From Hippasteria phrygiana (taxonomy: Eukaryota > Echinodermata > Asteroidea > Valvatida > Goniasteridae), in assembly GCA_037893225.1 (NCBI GenBank), contig JAZGUH010000002.1, positions 124,001 through 188,000 of the forward strand: DNA of 64,000 nt, written 5' to 3'. The translations under genes and the position numbers were made by a program. Position 1 is the stretch's first letter. Each line of letters begins with the position of its first letter. Positions 12,085 through 25,297 of the stretch are shown here, piece by piece. The notes below the pieces were generated by a model that was given only the letters and a program-made list of their open reading frames with translations, was not told the DNA's origin and did not search any database.

Positions 12085-14863
12085 ATGAAATATCAACCAA
12101 ATTCAGTAATTTTGACATGTATGGATAGCTTAGATCTGGCGCTACATGTTGCAATTATCGGCGGCTTCTTAGAGTTAACACTTGTGGAGAAAATTCAAAC
12201 CTCGCAATGTTTATTTTCTTTCCGGCCAACATCTGTGTGCATATTACCTTCTATTTATTGCTCCATGCCTGTCAAATTCCCTGGGGTATGACTTGCTTTA
12301 CTCATTCATAATTGCATGAAATATCAACCAAATTCAGTAATTTTGACATGTATGGATAGCTTAGATCTGGCGCTACATGTTGCAATTATCGGCGGCTTCT
12401 TAGAGTTAACACTTGTGGAGAAAATTCAAACCTCGCAATGTTTATTTTCTTCCCGGCCACCATCTGTGTGCAGATTACCTTTTATTGATTGCTCCATGCC
12501 TGTCAAACTCCCTGAGGTATGGACTTGCTTTACTCATTCATAATTGCATGAAATATCAACCAAATTCAGTAATTTTGACATGTATGGATAGCTTAGATCT
12601 GGCGCTACATGTTGCAATCATCGGCGGCTTCTTAGAGTTAAAACTTGTGGAGAAAATCCTAACCTCGCAATGTTTATTTTCTTTCCGGCCAACATCTGTG
12701 TGCATATTACCTTCTATTTATTGCTCCATGCCTGTCAAATTCCCTGGGGTATGACTTGCTTTACTCATTCATAATTGCATGAAACATCAACCAAATTCAG
12801 TAATTTTGACATGTATGGATAGCTTAGATCTGGCGCTACATGTTGCAATTATCGGCGGCTTCTTAGAGTTAACACTTGTGGAGAAAATTCAAACCTCGCA
12901 ATGTTTATTTTCTTCCCGGCCACCATCTGTGTGCAGATTACCTTTTATTTATTGCTCCATGCCTGTCAAATTCCCTGGGATATGGACTTGCTTTACTCAT
13001 TCATAATTGCATGAAATATCAACCAAATTCAGTAATTTTGACATGTATGGATAGCTTAGATCTGGCGCTACATGTTGCAATTATCGGCGGCTTCTTAGAG
13101 TTAACACTTGTGGAGAAAATTCAAACCTCGCAATGTTTATTTTCTTCCCGGCCACCATTTGTGTGCAGATTACCTTTTATTGATTGCTCCATGCCTGTCA
13201 AACTCCCTGGGGTATGGACTTGCTTTACTCATTCATAATTGCATGAAATATCAACCAAATTCAGTAATTTTGACATGTATGGATAGCTTAGATCTGGCGC
13301 TACGTGTTGCAATTATCGGCGGCTTCTTAGAGTTAAAACATGTGGAGAAAATTCAAACCTCGCAATGTTTATTTTCTTTCCGGCCAACATCTGTGTGCAT
13401 ATTACCTTCTATTTATTGCTCCATGCCTGTCAAATTCCCTGGGGTATGACTTGCTTTACTCATTCATAATTGCATGAAATATCAACCAAATTCAGTAATT
13501 TTGACATGTATGGATAGCTTAGATCTGGCGCTACATGTTGCAATTATCGGCGGCTTCTTAGAGTTAAAACTTGTGGAGAAAATTCAAACCTCGCAATGTT
13601 TATTTTCTTCCCGGCCACCATCTGTGTGCAGATTACCTTTTATTGATTGCTCCATGCCTGTCAAACTCCCTGAGGTATGGACTTGCTTTACTCATTCATA
13701 ATTGCATGAAATATCAACCAAATTCAGTAATTTTGACATGTATGGATAGCTTAGATCTGGCGCTACATGTTGCAATCATCGGCGGCTTCTTAGAGTTAAA
13801 ACTTGTGGAGAAAATCCTAACCTCGCAATGTTTATTTTCTTTCCGGCCAACATCTGTGTGCATATTACCTTCTATTTATTGCTCCATGCCTGTCAAATTC
13901 CCTGGGGTATGACTTGCTTTACTCATTCATAATTGCATGAAATATCAACCAAATTCAGTAATTTTGACATGTATGGATAGCTTAGATCTGGCGCTACATG
14001 TTGCAATTATCGGCGGCTTCTTAGAGTTAAAACATGTGGAGAAAATTCAAACCTCGCAATGTTTATTTTCTTTCCGGCCAACATCTGTGTGCATATTACC
14101 TTCTATTTATTGCTCCATGCCTGTCAAATTCCCTGGGGTATGACTTGCTTTACTCATTCATAATTGCATGAAACATCAACCAAATTCAGTAATTTTGACA
14201 TGTATGGATAGCTTAGATCTGGCGCTACATGTTGCAATTATCGGCGGCTTCTTAGAGTTAACACTTGTGGAGAAAATTCAAACCTCGCAATGTTTATTTT
14301 CTTTCCGGCCAACATCTGTGTACATGTTACCGTCTATTTTTTGCTCCATGCATGTCAAATTCCCTGGGGTATGGACTTGCTTTACTCATTCATAATTGCA
14401 TGAAATATCAACCAAATTCAGTAATTTTGACATGTATGGATAGCTTAGATCTGGCGCTACATGTTGCAATTATCGGCGGCTTCTTAGAGTTAACACTTGT
14501 GGAGAAAATTCAAACCTCGCAATGTTTATTTTCTTCCCGGCCACCATCTGTGTGCAGATTACCTTTTATTTATTGCTCCATGCCTGTCAAATTCCCTGGG
14601 ATATGGACTTGCTTTACTCATTCATAATTGCATGAAATATCAACCAAATTCAGTAATTTTGACATGTATGGATAGCTTAGATCTGGCGCTACATGTTGCA
14701 ATTATCGGCGGCTTCTTAGAGTTAACACTTGTGGAGAAAATTCAAACCTCGCAATGTTTATTTTCTTCCCGGCCACCATTTGTGTGCAGATTACCTTTTA
14801 TTGATTGCTCCATGCCTGTCAAACTCCCTGGGGTATGGACTTGCTTTACTCATTCATAATTGC
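12085..14863 (+). repeat. 12-mer HOR, 2779 bp (C F' A H D E F A B G H D)
   Basis: Twelve monomers in the same order as 3750-6528, at a constant offset of 8335 bp. Starts are 12085, 12316, 12548, 12779, 13011, 13243, 13474, 13706, 13937, 14168, 14400 and 14632. The 9-mer at 10000-12084 (2085 bp) is the same unit without F-A-B. Confidence 0.92.
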
Positions 14864-15789
14864 ATGAAATATCAACCAAATTCAGTAATTTTGACATGTA
14901 TGGATAGCTTAGATCTGGCGCTACGTGTTGCAATTATCGGCGGCTTCTTAGAGTTAAAACATGTGGAGAAAATTCAAACCTCGCAATGTTTATTTTCTTT
15001 CCGGCCAACATCTGTGTGCATATTACCTTCTATTTATTGCTCCATGCCTGTCAAATTCCCTGGGGTATGACTTGCTTTACTCATTCATAATTGCATGAAA
15101 TATCAACCAAATTCAGTAATTTTGACATGTATGGATAGCTTAGATCTGGCGCTACATGTTGCAATTATCGGCGGCTTCTTAGAGTTAAAACATGTGGAGA
15201 AAATTCAAACCTCGCAATGTTTATTTTCTTCCCGGCCACCATCTGTGTGCAGATTACCTTTTATTTATTGCTCCATGCCTGTCAAATTCCCTGGGATATG
15301 GACTTGCTTTACTCATTCATAATTGCATGAAATATCAACCAAATTCAGTAATTTTGACATGTATGGATAGCTTAGATCTGGCGCTACATGTTGCAATTAT
15401 CGGCGGCTTCTTAGAGTTAACACTTGTGGAGAAAATTCAAACCTCGCAATGTTTATTTTCTTCCCGGCCACCATTTGTGTGCAGATTACCTTTTATTGAT
15501 TGCTCCATGCCTGTCAAACTCCCTGGGGTATGGACTTGCTTTACTCATTCATAATTGCATGAAATATCAACCAAATTCAGTAATTTTGACATGTATGGAT
15601 AGCTTAGATCTGGCGCTACGTGTTGCAATTATCGGCGGCTTCTTAGAGTTAAAACATGTGGAGAAAATTCAAACCTCGCAATGTTTATTTTCTTTCCGGC
15701 CAACATCTGTGTGCATATTACCTTCTATTTATTGCTCCATGCCTGTCAAATTCCCTGGGGTATGACTTGCTTTACTCATTCATAATTGC
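14864..15789 (+). repeat. Four-monomer transition block E - B/H hybrid - D - E
   Basis: Starts are 14864 (E), 15095, 15327 (D) and 15559 (E). The monomer at 15095-15326 has the class B front ('ttaaaacatg') and the class H rear ('ccaccatctg', 'tttatttattg', 'ctgggatatgg'). The switch lies between about +99 and +137. It looks like a crossover product between B and H. Confidence 0.88.
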
Positions 15790-18700
15790 ATGAAATATCA
15801 ACCAAATTCAGTAATTTTGACATGTATGGATAGCTTAGATCTGGCGCTACATGTTGCAATTATCGGCGGCTTCTTAGAGTTAACACTTGTGGAGAAAATT
15901 CAAACCTCGCAATGTTTATTTTCTTTCCGGCCAACATCTGTGTGCATATTACCTTCTATTTATTGCTCCATGCCTGTCAAATTCCCTGGGGTATGACTTG
16001 CTTTACTCATTCATAATTGCATGAAATATCAACCAAATTCAGTAATTTTGACATGTATGGATAGCTTAGATCTGGCGCTACATGTTGCAATTATCGGCGG
16101 CTTCTTAGAGTTAACACTTGTGGAGAAAATTCAAACCTCGCAATGTTTATTTTCTTCCCGGCCACCATCTGTGTGCAGATTACCTTTTATTGATTGCTCC
16201 ATGCCTGTCAAACTCCCTGAGGTATGGACTTGCTTTACTCATTCATAATTGCATGAAATATCAACCAAATTCAGTAATTTTGACATGTATGGATAGCTTA
16301 GATCTGGCGCTACATGTTGCAATCATCGGCGGCTTCTTAGAGTTAAAACTTGTGGAGAAAATCCTAACCTCGCAATGTTTATTTTCTTTCCGGCCAACAT
16401 CTGTGTGCATATTACCTTCTATTTATTGCTCCATGCCTGTCAAATTCCCTGGGGTATGACTTGCTTTACTCATTCATAATTGCATGAAACATCAACCAAA
16501 TTCAGTAATTTTGACATGTATGGATAGCTTAGATCTGGCGCTACATGTTGCAATTATCGGCGGCTTCTTAGAGTTAACACTTGTGGAGAAAATTCAAACC
16601 TCGCAATGTTTATTTTCTTCCCGGCCACCATCTGTGTGCAGATTACCTTTTATTTATTGCTCCATGCCTGTCAAATTCCCTGGGATATGGACTTGCTTTA
16701 CTCATTCATAATTGCATGAAATATCAACCAAATTCAGTAATTTTGACATGTATGGATAGCTTAGATCTGGCGCTACATGTTGCAATTATCGGCGGCTTCT
16801 TAGAGTTAACACTTGTGGAGAAAATTCAAACCTCGCAATGTTTATTTTCTTCCCGGCCACCATCTGTGTGCAGATTACCTTTTATTTATTGCTCCATGCC
16901 TGTCAAATTCCCTGGGATATGGACTTGCTTTACTCATTCATAATTGCATGAAATATCAACCAAATTCAGTAATTTTGACATGTATGGATAGCTTAGATCT
17001 GGCGCTACATGTTGCAATTATCGGCGGCTTCTTAGAGTTAACACTTGTGGAGAAAATTCAAACCTCGCAATGTTTATTTTCTTCCCGGCCACCATTTGTG
17101 TGCAGATTACCTTTTATTGATTGCTCCATGCCTGTCAAACTCCCTGGGGTATGGACTTGCTTTACTCATTCATAATTGCATGAAATATCAACCAAATTCA
17201 GTAATTTTGACATGTATGGATAGCTTAGATCTGGCGCTACGTGTTGCAATTATCGGCGGCTTCTTAGAGTTAAAACATGTGGAGAAAATTCAAACCTCGC
17301 AATGTTTATTTTCTTTCCGGCCAACATCTGTGTGCATATTACCTTCTATTTATTGCTCCATGCCTGTCAAATTCCCTGGGGTATGACTTGCTTTACTCAT
17401 TCATAATTGCATGAAATATCAACCAAATTCAGTAATTTTGACATGTATGGATAGCTTAGATCTGGCGCTACATGTTGCAATTATCGGCGGCTTCTTAGAG
17501 TTAAAACTTGTGGAGAAAATTCAAACCTCGCAATGTTTATTTTCTTCCCGGCCACCATCTGTGTGCAGATTACCTTTTATTGATTGCTCCATGCCTGTCA
17601 AACTCCCTGAGGTATGGACTTGCTTTACTCATTCATAATTGCATGAAATATCAACCAAATTCAGTAATTTTGACATGTATGGATAGCTTAGATCTGGCGC
17701 TACATGTTGCAATCATCGGCGGCTTCTTAGAGTTAAAACTTGTGGAGAAAATCCTAACCTCGCAATGTTTATTTTCTTTCCGGCCAACATCTGTGTGCAT
17801 ATTACCTTCTATTTATTGCTCCATGCCTGTCAAATTCCCTGGGGTATGACTTGCTTTACTCATTCATAATTGCATGAAATATCAACCAAATTCAGTAATT
17901 TTGACATGTATGGATAGCTTAGATCTGGCGCTACATGTTGCAATTATCGGCGGCTTCTTAGAGTTAAAACATGTGGAGAAAATTCAAACCTCGCAATGTT
18001 TATTTTCTTTCCGGCCAACATCTGTGTGCATATTACCTTCTATTTATTGCTCCATGCCTGTCAAATTCCCTGGGGTATGACTTGCTTTACTCATTCATAA
18101 TTGCATGAAACATCAACCAAATTCAGTAATTTTGACATGTATGGATAGCTTAGATCTGGCGCTACATGTTGCAATTATCGGCGGCTTCTTAGAGTTAACA
18201 CTTGTGGAGAAAATTCAAACCTCGCAATGTTTATTTTCTTTCCGGCCAACATCTGTGTACATGTTACCGTCTATTTTTTGCTCCATGCATGTCAAATTCC
18301 CTGGGGTATGGACTTGCTTTACTCATTCATAATTGCATGAAATATCAACCAAATTCAGTAATTTTGACATGTATGGATAGCTTAGATCTGGCGCTACATG
18401 TTGCAATTATCGGCGGCTTCTTAGAGTTAACACTTGTGGAGAAAATTCAAACCTCGCAATGTTTATTTTCTTCCCGGCCACCATCTGTGTGCAGATTACC
18501 TTTTATTTATTGCTCCATGCCTGTCAAATTCCCTGGGATATGGACTTGCTTTACTCATTCATAATTGCATGAAATATCAACCAAATTCAGTAATTTTGAC
18601 ATGTATGGATAGCTTAGATCTGGCGCTACATGTTGCAATTATCGGCGGCTTCTTAGAGTTAACACTTGTGGAGAAAATTCAAACCTCGCAATGTTTATTT

Positions 18701-18800
18701 TCTTCCCGGCCACCATTTGTGTGCAGATTACCTTTTATTGATTGCTCCATGCCTGTCAAACTCCCTGGGGTATGGACTTGCTTTACTCATTCATAATTGC
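15790..18800 (+). repeat. 13-mer HOR, 3011 bp (12-mer plus an extra H)
   Basis: Order is C F' A H H D E F A B G H D. It matches 12085-14863 except that one extra H (16716-16947) sits after the H at 16484. The offset is 3705 before the insertion and 3937 after it, a step of exactly 232 bp. Confidence 0.92.
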
Positions 18801-19262
18801 ATGAAATATCAACCAAATTCAGTAATTTTGACATGTATGGATAGCTTAGATCTGGCGCTACGTGTTGCAATTATCGGCGGCTTCTTAGAGTTAAAACATG
18901 TGGAGAAAATTCAAACCTCGCAATGTTTATTTTCTTTCCGGCCAACATCTGTGTGCATATTACCTTCTATTTATTGCTCCATGCCTGTCAAATTCCCTGG
19001 GGTATGACTTGCTTTACTCATTCATAATTGCATGAAATATCAACCAAATTCAGTAATTTTGACATGTATGGATAGCTTAGATCTGGCGCTACATGTTGCA
19101 ATTATCGGCGGCTTCTTAGAGTTAAAACATGTGGAGAAAATTCAAACCTCGCAATGTTTATTTTCTTTCCGGCCAACATCTGTGTGCATATTACCTTCTA
19201 TTTATTGCTCCATGCCTGTCAAATTCCCTGGGGTATGACTTGCTTTACTCATTCATAATTGC
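18801..19262 (+). repeat. Two monomers (E, B) closing the left domain
   Basis: Starts are 18801 (E) and 19032 (B). They follow the 13-mer and precede the first 'aaatatc' class G copy at 19263. The 'aaacatc' start variant, frequent before 18.3 kb, is not seen after the monomer at 18105. Confidence 0.88.
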
Positions 19263-19494
19263 ATGAAATATCAACCAAATTCAGTAATTTTGACATGTAT
19301 GGATAGCTTAGATCTGGCGCTACATGTTGCAATTATCGGCGGCTTCTTAGAGTTAACACTTGTGGAGAAAATTCAAACCTCGCAATGTTTATTTTCTTTC
19401 CGGCCAACATCTGTGTACATGTTACCGTCTATTTTTTGCTCCATGCATGTCAAATTCCCTGGGGTATGGACTTGCTTTACTCATTCATAATTGC

Positions 19495-19727
19495 ATGAAA
19501 TATCAACCAAATTCAGTAATTTTGACATGTATGGATAGCTTAGATCTGGCGCTACATTGTTGCAATTATCGGCGGCTTCTTAGAGTTAACACTTGTGGAG
19601 AAAATTCAAACCTCGCAATGTTTATTTTCTTCCCGGCCACCATCTGTGTGCAGATTACCTTTTATTGATTGCTCCATGCCTGTCAAATTCCCTGGGGTAT
19701 GGACTTGCTTTACTCATTCATAATTGC
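19495..19727 (+). repeat. Class J monomer, 233 bp (1-bp T insertion)
   Basis: CTACATTGTT replaces CTACATGTT at 19553-19562, adding one T inside the ACATGT palindrome. The identical insertion occurs at 21646-21647, 32771-32772 and 35782-35783, each time between G and K. This argues for block copying from a single event. Confidence 0.93.
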
Positions 19728-20652
19728 ATGAAATATCAACCAAATTCAGTAATTTTGACATGTATGGATAGCTTAGATCTGGCGCTACATGTTGCAATTA
19801 TCGGCGGCTTCTTAGAGTTAACACTTGTGGAGAAAATTCAAACCTCGCAATGTTTATTTTCTTCCCGGCCACCATCTGTGTGCAGATTACCTTTTATTGA
19901 TTGCTCCATGCCTGTCAAACTCCCTGGGGTATGGACTTGCTTTACTCATTCATAATTGCATGAAATATCAACCAAATTCAGTAATTTTGACATGTATGGA
20001 TAGCTTAGATCTGGCGCTACATGTTGCAATTATCGGCGGCTTCTTAGAGTTAAAACTTGTGGAGAAAATTCAAACCTCGCAATGTTTATTTTCTTTCCGG
20101 CCAACATCTGTGTGCGTATTACCTTCTATTTATTGCTCCATGCCTGTCAAATTCCCTGGGGTATGACTTGCTTTACTCATTCATAATTGCATGAAATATC
20201 AACCAAATTCAGTAATTTTGACATGTATGGATAGCTTAGATCTGGCGCTACATGTTGCAATCATCGGCGGCTTCTTAGAGTTAAAACTTGTGGAGAAAAT
20301 TCAAACATCGCAATGTTTATTTTCTTTCCGGCCAACATCTGTGTGCATATTACCTTCTATTTATTGCTCCATGCCTGTCAAATTCCCTGGGGTATGACTT
20401 GCTTTACTCATTCATAATTGCATGAAATATCAACCAAATTCAGTAATTTTGACATGTATGGATAGCTTAGATCTGGCGCTACATGTTGCAATCATCGGCG
20501 GCTTCTTAGAGTTAAAACATGTGGAGAAAATTCAAACCTCGCAATGTTTATTTTCTTTCCGGCCAACATCTGTGTGCATATTACCTTCTATTTATTGCTC
20601 CATGCCTGTCAAATTCCCTGGGGTATGACTTGCTTTACTCATTAATAATTGC

Positions 20653-20887
20653 ATGAAATATCAACCAAATTCAGTAATTTTGACATGTATGGATAGCTTA
20701 GATCTGGCGCTACATGTTGCAATCATCGCCGGCTTCTTAGAGTTAAAACTTGTGGAGAAAATTCAAAAAACCTCGCAATGTTTATTTTCTTTCCGGCCAA
20801 CATCTGTGTACATGTTACCGTCTATTTATTGCTCCATGCATGTCAAATTCCCTGGGGTATGGACTTGCTTTACTCATTCATAATTGC
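20653..20887 (+). repeat. Class O monomer, 235 bp (A-run expansion)
   Basis: Three extra As lengthen the A run in 'attcaaaaaacctcg' (A run 20765-20770). It is linked to G to C giving ATCGCCGG at about +77. The same pair of changes recurs in the monomers at 22511, 24599 and 36878, with A runs at 22623-22628, 24711-24716 and 36990-36995. Confidence 0.93.
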
Positions 20888-21351
20888 ATGAAATATCAAC
20901 CAAATTCAGTAATTTTGACATGTATGGATAGCTTAGATCTGGCGCTACATGTTGCAATCATCGGCGGCTTCTTAGAGTTAAAACTTGTGGAGAAAATTCA
21001 AACCTCGCAATGTTTATTTTCTTTCCGGCCAACATCTGTGTACATGTTACCGTCTATTTATTGCTCTATGCATGTCAAATTCCCTGGGGTATGGACTTGC
21101 TTTACTCATTCATAATTGCATGAAATATCAACCAAATTCAGTAATTTTGACATGTATGGATAGCTTAGATCTGGCGCTACATGTTGCAATTATCGGCGGC
21201 TTCTTAGAGTTAAAACTTGTGGAGAAAATTCAAACCTCGCAATGTTTATTTTCTTCCCGGCCACCATCTGTGTGCAGATTACCTTTTATTGATTGCTCCA
21301 TGCCTGTCAAACTCCCTGAGGTATGGACTTGCTTTACTCATTCATAATTGC

Positions 21352-23209
21352 ATGAAATATCAACCAAATTCAGTAATTTTGACATGTATGGATAGCTTAG
21401 ATCTGGCGCTACATGTTGCAATTATCGGCGGCTTCTTAGAGTTAAAACATGTGGAGAAAATTCAAACCTCGCAATGTTTATTTTCTTTCCGGCCAACATC
21501 TGTGTACATGTTACCGTCTATTTTTTGCTCCATGCATGTCAAATTCCCTGGGGTATGGACTTGCTTTACTCATTCATAATTGCATGAAATATCAACCAAA
21601 TTCAGTAATTTTGACATGTATGGATAGCTTAGATCTGGCGCTACATTGTTGCAATTATCGGCGGCTTCTTAGAGTTAACACTTGTGGAGAAAATTCAAAC
21701 CTCGCAATGTTTATTTTCTTCCCGGCCACCATCTGTGTGCAGATTACCTTTTATTGATTGCTCCATGCCTGTCAAATTCCCTGGGGTATGGACTTGCTTT
21801 ACTCATTCATAATTGCATGAAATATCAACCAAATTCAGTAATTTTGACATGTATGGATAGCTTAGATCTGGCGCTACATGTTGCAATTATCGGCGGCTTC
21901 TTAGAGTTAACACTTGTGGAGAAAATTCAAACCTCGCAATGTTTATTTTCTTCCCGGCCACCATCTGTGTGCAGATTACCTTTTATTGATTGCTCCATGC
22001 CTGTCAAACTCCCTGGGGTATGGACTTGCTTTACTCATTCATAATTGCATGAAATATCAACCAAATTCAGTAATTTTGACATGTATGGATAGCTTAGATC
22101 TGGCGCTACATGTTGCAATTATCGGCGGCTTCTTAGAGTTAAAACTTGTGGAGAAAATTCAAACCTCGCAATGTTTATTTTCTTTCCGGCCAACATCTGT
22201 GTGCGTATTACCTTCTATTTATTGCTCCATGCCTGTCAAATTCCCTGGGGTATGACTTGCTTTACTCATTCATAATTGCATGAAATATCAACCAAATTCA
22301 GTAATTTTGACATGTATGGATAGCTTAGATCTGGCGCTACATGTTGCAATCATCGGCGGCTTCTTAGAGTTAAAACTTGTGGAGAAAATTCAAACATCGC
22401 AATGTTTATTTTCTTTCCGGCCAACATCTGTGTGCATATTACCTTCTATTTATTGCTCCATGCCTGTCAAATTCCCTGGGGTATGACTTGCTTTACTCAT
22501 TCATAATTGCATGAAATATCAACCAAATTCAGTAATTTTGACATGTATGGATAGCTTAGATCTGGCGCTACATGTTGCAATCATCGCCGGCTTCTTAGAG
22601 TTAAAACTTGTGGAGAAAATTCAAAAAACCTCGCAATGTTTATTTTCTTTCCGGCCAACATCTGTGTACATGTTACCGTCTATTTATTGCTCCATGCATG
22701 TCAAATTCCCTGGGGTATGGACTTGCTTTACTCATTCATAATTGCATGAAATATCAACCAAATTCAGTAATTTTGACATGTATGGATAGCTTAGATCTGG
22801 CGCTACATGTTGCAATCATCGGCGGCTTCTTAGAGTTAAAACTTGTGGAGAAAATTCAAACCTCGCAATGTTTATTTTCTTTCCGGCCAACATCTGTGTA
22901 CATGTTACCGTCTATTTATTGCTCTATGCATGTCAAATTCCCTGGGGTATGGACTTGCTTTACTCATTCATAATTGCATGAAATATCAACCAAATTCAGT
23001 AATTTTGACATGTATGGATAGCTTAGATCTGGCGCTACATGTTGCAATTATCGGCGGCTTCTTAGAGTTAAAACTTGTGGAGAAAATTCAAACCTCGCAA
23101 TGTTTATTTTCTTCCCGGCCACCATCTGTGTGCAGATTACCTTTTATTGATTGCTCCATGCCTGTCAAACTCCCTGAGGTATGGACTTGCTTTACTCATT
23201 CATAATTGC
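21352..23209 (+). repeat. Middle HOR copy 2: 8-mer, 1858 bp, lacks N
   Basis: Order is G(KH) J K L M O P F. The first monomer is G with the 'ttaaaacatg' front. The 231-bp N monomer present in copies 1 and 3 is absent between M (22280) and O (22511), and the ATTAAT tail goes with it. Confidence 0.92.
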
Positions 23210-25297
23210 ATGAAATATCAACCAAATTCAGTAATTTTGACATGTATGGATAGCTTAGATCTGGCGCTACATGTTGCAATTATCGGCGGCTTCTTAGAGT
23301 TAACACTTGTGGAGAAAATTCAAACCTCGCAATGTTTATTTTCTTTCCGGCCAACATCTGTGTACATGTTACCGTCTATTTTTTGCTCCATGCATGTCAA
23401 ATTCCCTGGGATATGGACTTGCTTTACTCATTCATAATTGCATGAAATATCAACCAAATTCAGTAATTTTGACATGTATGGATAGCTTAGATCTGGCGCT
23501 ACATGTTGCAATTATCGGCGGCTTCTTAGAGTTAACACTTGTGGAGAAAATTCAAACCTCGCAATGTTTATTTTCTTCCCGGCCACCATCTGTGTGCAGA
23601 TTACCTTTTATTTATTGCTCCATGCCTGTCAAATTCCCTGGGATATGGACTTGCTTTACTCATTCATAATTGCATGAAATATCAACCAAATTCAGTAATT
23701 TTGACATGTATGGATAGCTTAGATCTGGCGCTACATGTTGCAATTATCGGCGGCTTCTTAGAGTTAACACTTGTGGAGAAAATTCAAACCTCGCAATGTT
23801 TATTTTCTTCCCGGCCACCATCTGTGTGCAGATTACCTTTTATTGATTGCTCCATGCCTGTCAAACTCCCTGGGGTATGGACTTGCTTTACTCATTCATA
23901 ATTGCATGAAATATCAACCAAATTCAGTAATTTTGACATGTATGGATAGCTTAGATCTGGCGCTACATGTTGCAATTATCGGCGGCTTCTTAGAGTTAAA
24001 ACTTGTGGAGAAAATTCAAACCTCGCAATGTTTATTTTCTTTCCGGCCAACATCTGTGTGCGTATTACCTTCTATTTATTGCTCCATGCCTGTCAAATTC
24101 CCTGGGGTATGACTTGCTTTACTCATTCATAATTGCATGAAATATCAACCAAATTCAGTAATTTTGACATGTATGGATAGCTTAGATCTGGCGCTACATG
24201 TTGCAATCATCGGCGGCTTCTTAGAGTTAAAACTTGTGGAGAAAATTCAAACATCGCAATGTTTATTTTCTTTCCGGCCAACATCTGTGTGCATATTACC
24301 TTCTATTTATTGCTCCATGCCTGTCAAATTCCCTGGGGTATGACTTGCTTTACTCATTCATAATTGCATGAAATATCAACCAAATTCAGTAATTTTGACA
24401 TGTATGGATAGCTTAGATCTGGCGCTACATGTTGCAATCATCGGCGGCTTCTTAGAGTTAAAACATGTGGAGAAAATTCAAACCTCGCAATGTTTATTTT
24501 CTTTCCGGCCAACATCTGTGTGCATATTACCTTCTATTTATTGCTCCATGCCTGTCAAATTCCCTGGGGTATGACTTGCTTTACTCATTAATAATTGCAT
24601 GAAATATCAACCAAATTCAGTAATTTTGACATGTATGGATAGCTTAGATCTGGCGCTACATGTTGCAATCATCGCCGGCTTCTTAGAGTTAAAACTTGTG
24701 GAGAAAATTCAAAAAACCTCGCAATGTTTATTTTCTTTCCGGCCAACATCTGTGTACATGTTACCGTCTATTTATTGCTCCATGCATGTCAAATTCCCTG
24801 GGGTATGGACTTGCTTTACTCATTCATAATTGCATGAAATATCAACCAAATTCAGTAATTTTGACATGTATGGATAGCTTAGATCTGGCGCTACATGTTG
24901 CAATCATCGGCGGCTTCTTAGAGTTAAAACTTGTGGAGAAAATTCAAACCTCGCAATGTTTATTTTCTTTCCGGCCAACATCTGTGTACATGTTACCGTC
25001 TATTTATTGCTCTATGCATGTCAAATTCCCTGGGGTATGGACTTGCTTTACTCATTCATAATTGCATGAAATATCAACCAAATTCAGTAATTTTGACATG
25101 TATGGATAGCTTAGATCTGGCGCTACATGTTGCAATTATCGGCGGCTTCTTAGAGTTAAAACTTGTGGAGAAAATTCAAACCTCGCAATGTTTATTTTCT
25201 TCCCGGCCACCATCTGTGTGCAGATTACCTTTTATTGATTGCTCCATGCCTGTCAAATTCCCTGAGGTATGGACTTGCTTTACTCATTCATAATTGC
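23210..25297 (+). repeat. Middle HOR copy 3: 9-mer, 2088 bp
   Basis: Order is G(GI tail) H K L M N O P F. An ordinary H (23442) replaces the 233-bp J, and the first G ends with 'ctgggatatgg' as H does. That suggests a conversion or crossover tract from G-H neighbours. The F at 25066 has 'aaattccctgagg' instead of 'aaactccctgagg'. Confidence 0.9.

Larger units (their letters stand above)
19263..21351 (+). repeat. Middle HOR copy 1: 9-mer, 2089 bp
   Basis: Order is G J K L M N O P F, with starts 19263, 19495, 19728, 19960, 20191, 20422, 20653, 20888 and 21120. J is 233 bp (one extra T in CTACATTGTT). L has 'gtgcgtatta'. M has 'aaacatcgc'. N ends with ATTAATAATT (C to A at 20644). O is 235 bp. 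P has 'gtacatgtta' and 'gctctatgc'. These classes are new relative to the left domain. Confidence 0.93.

Noticed and set aside
20765..20770. A-run expansion as a sequencing error
   Set aside because: The same six-A run is linked to a second substitution and is found in four monomers within matching block contexts, which random homopolymer error would not give.
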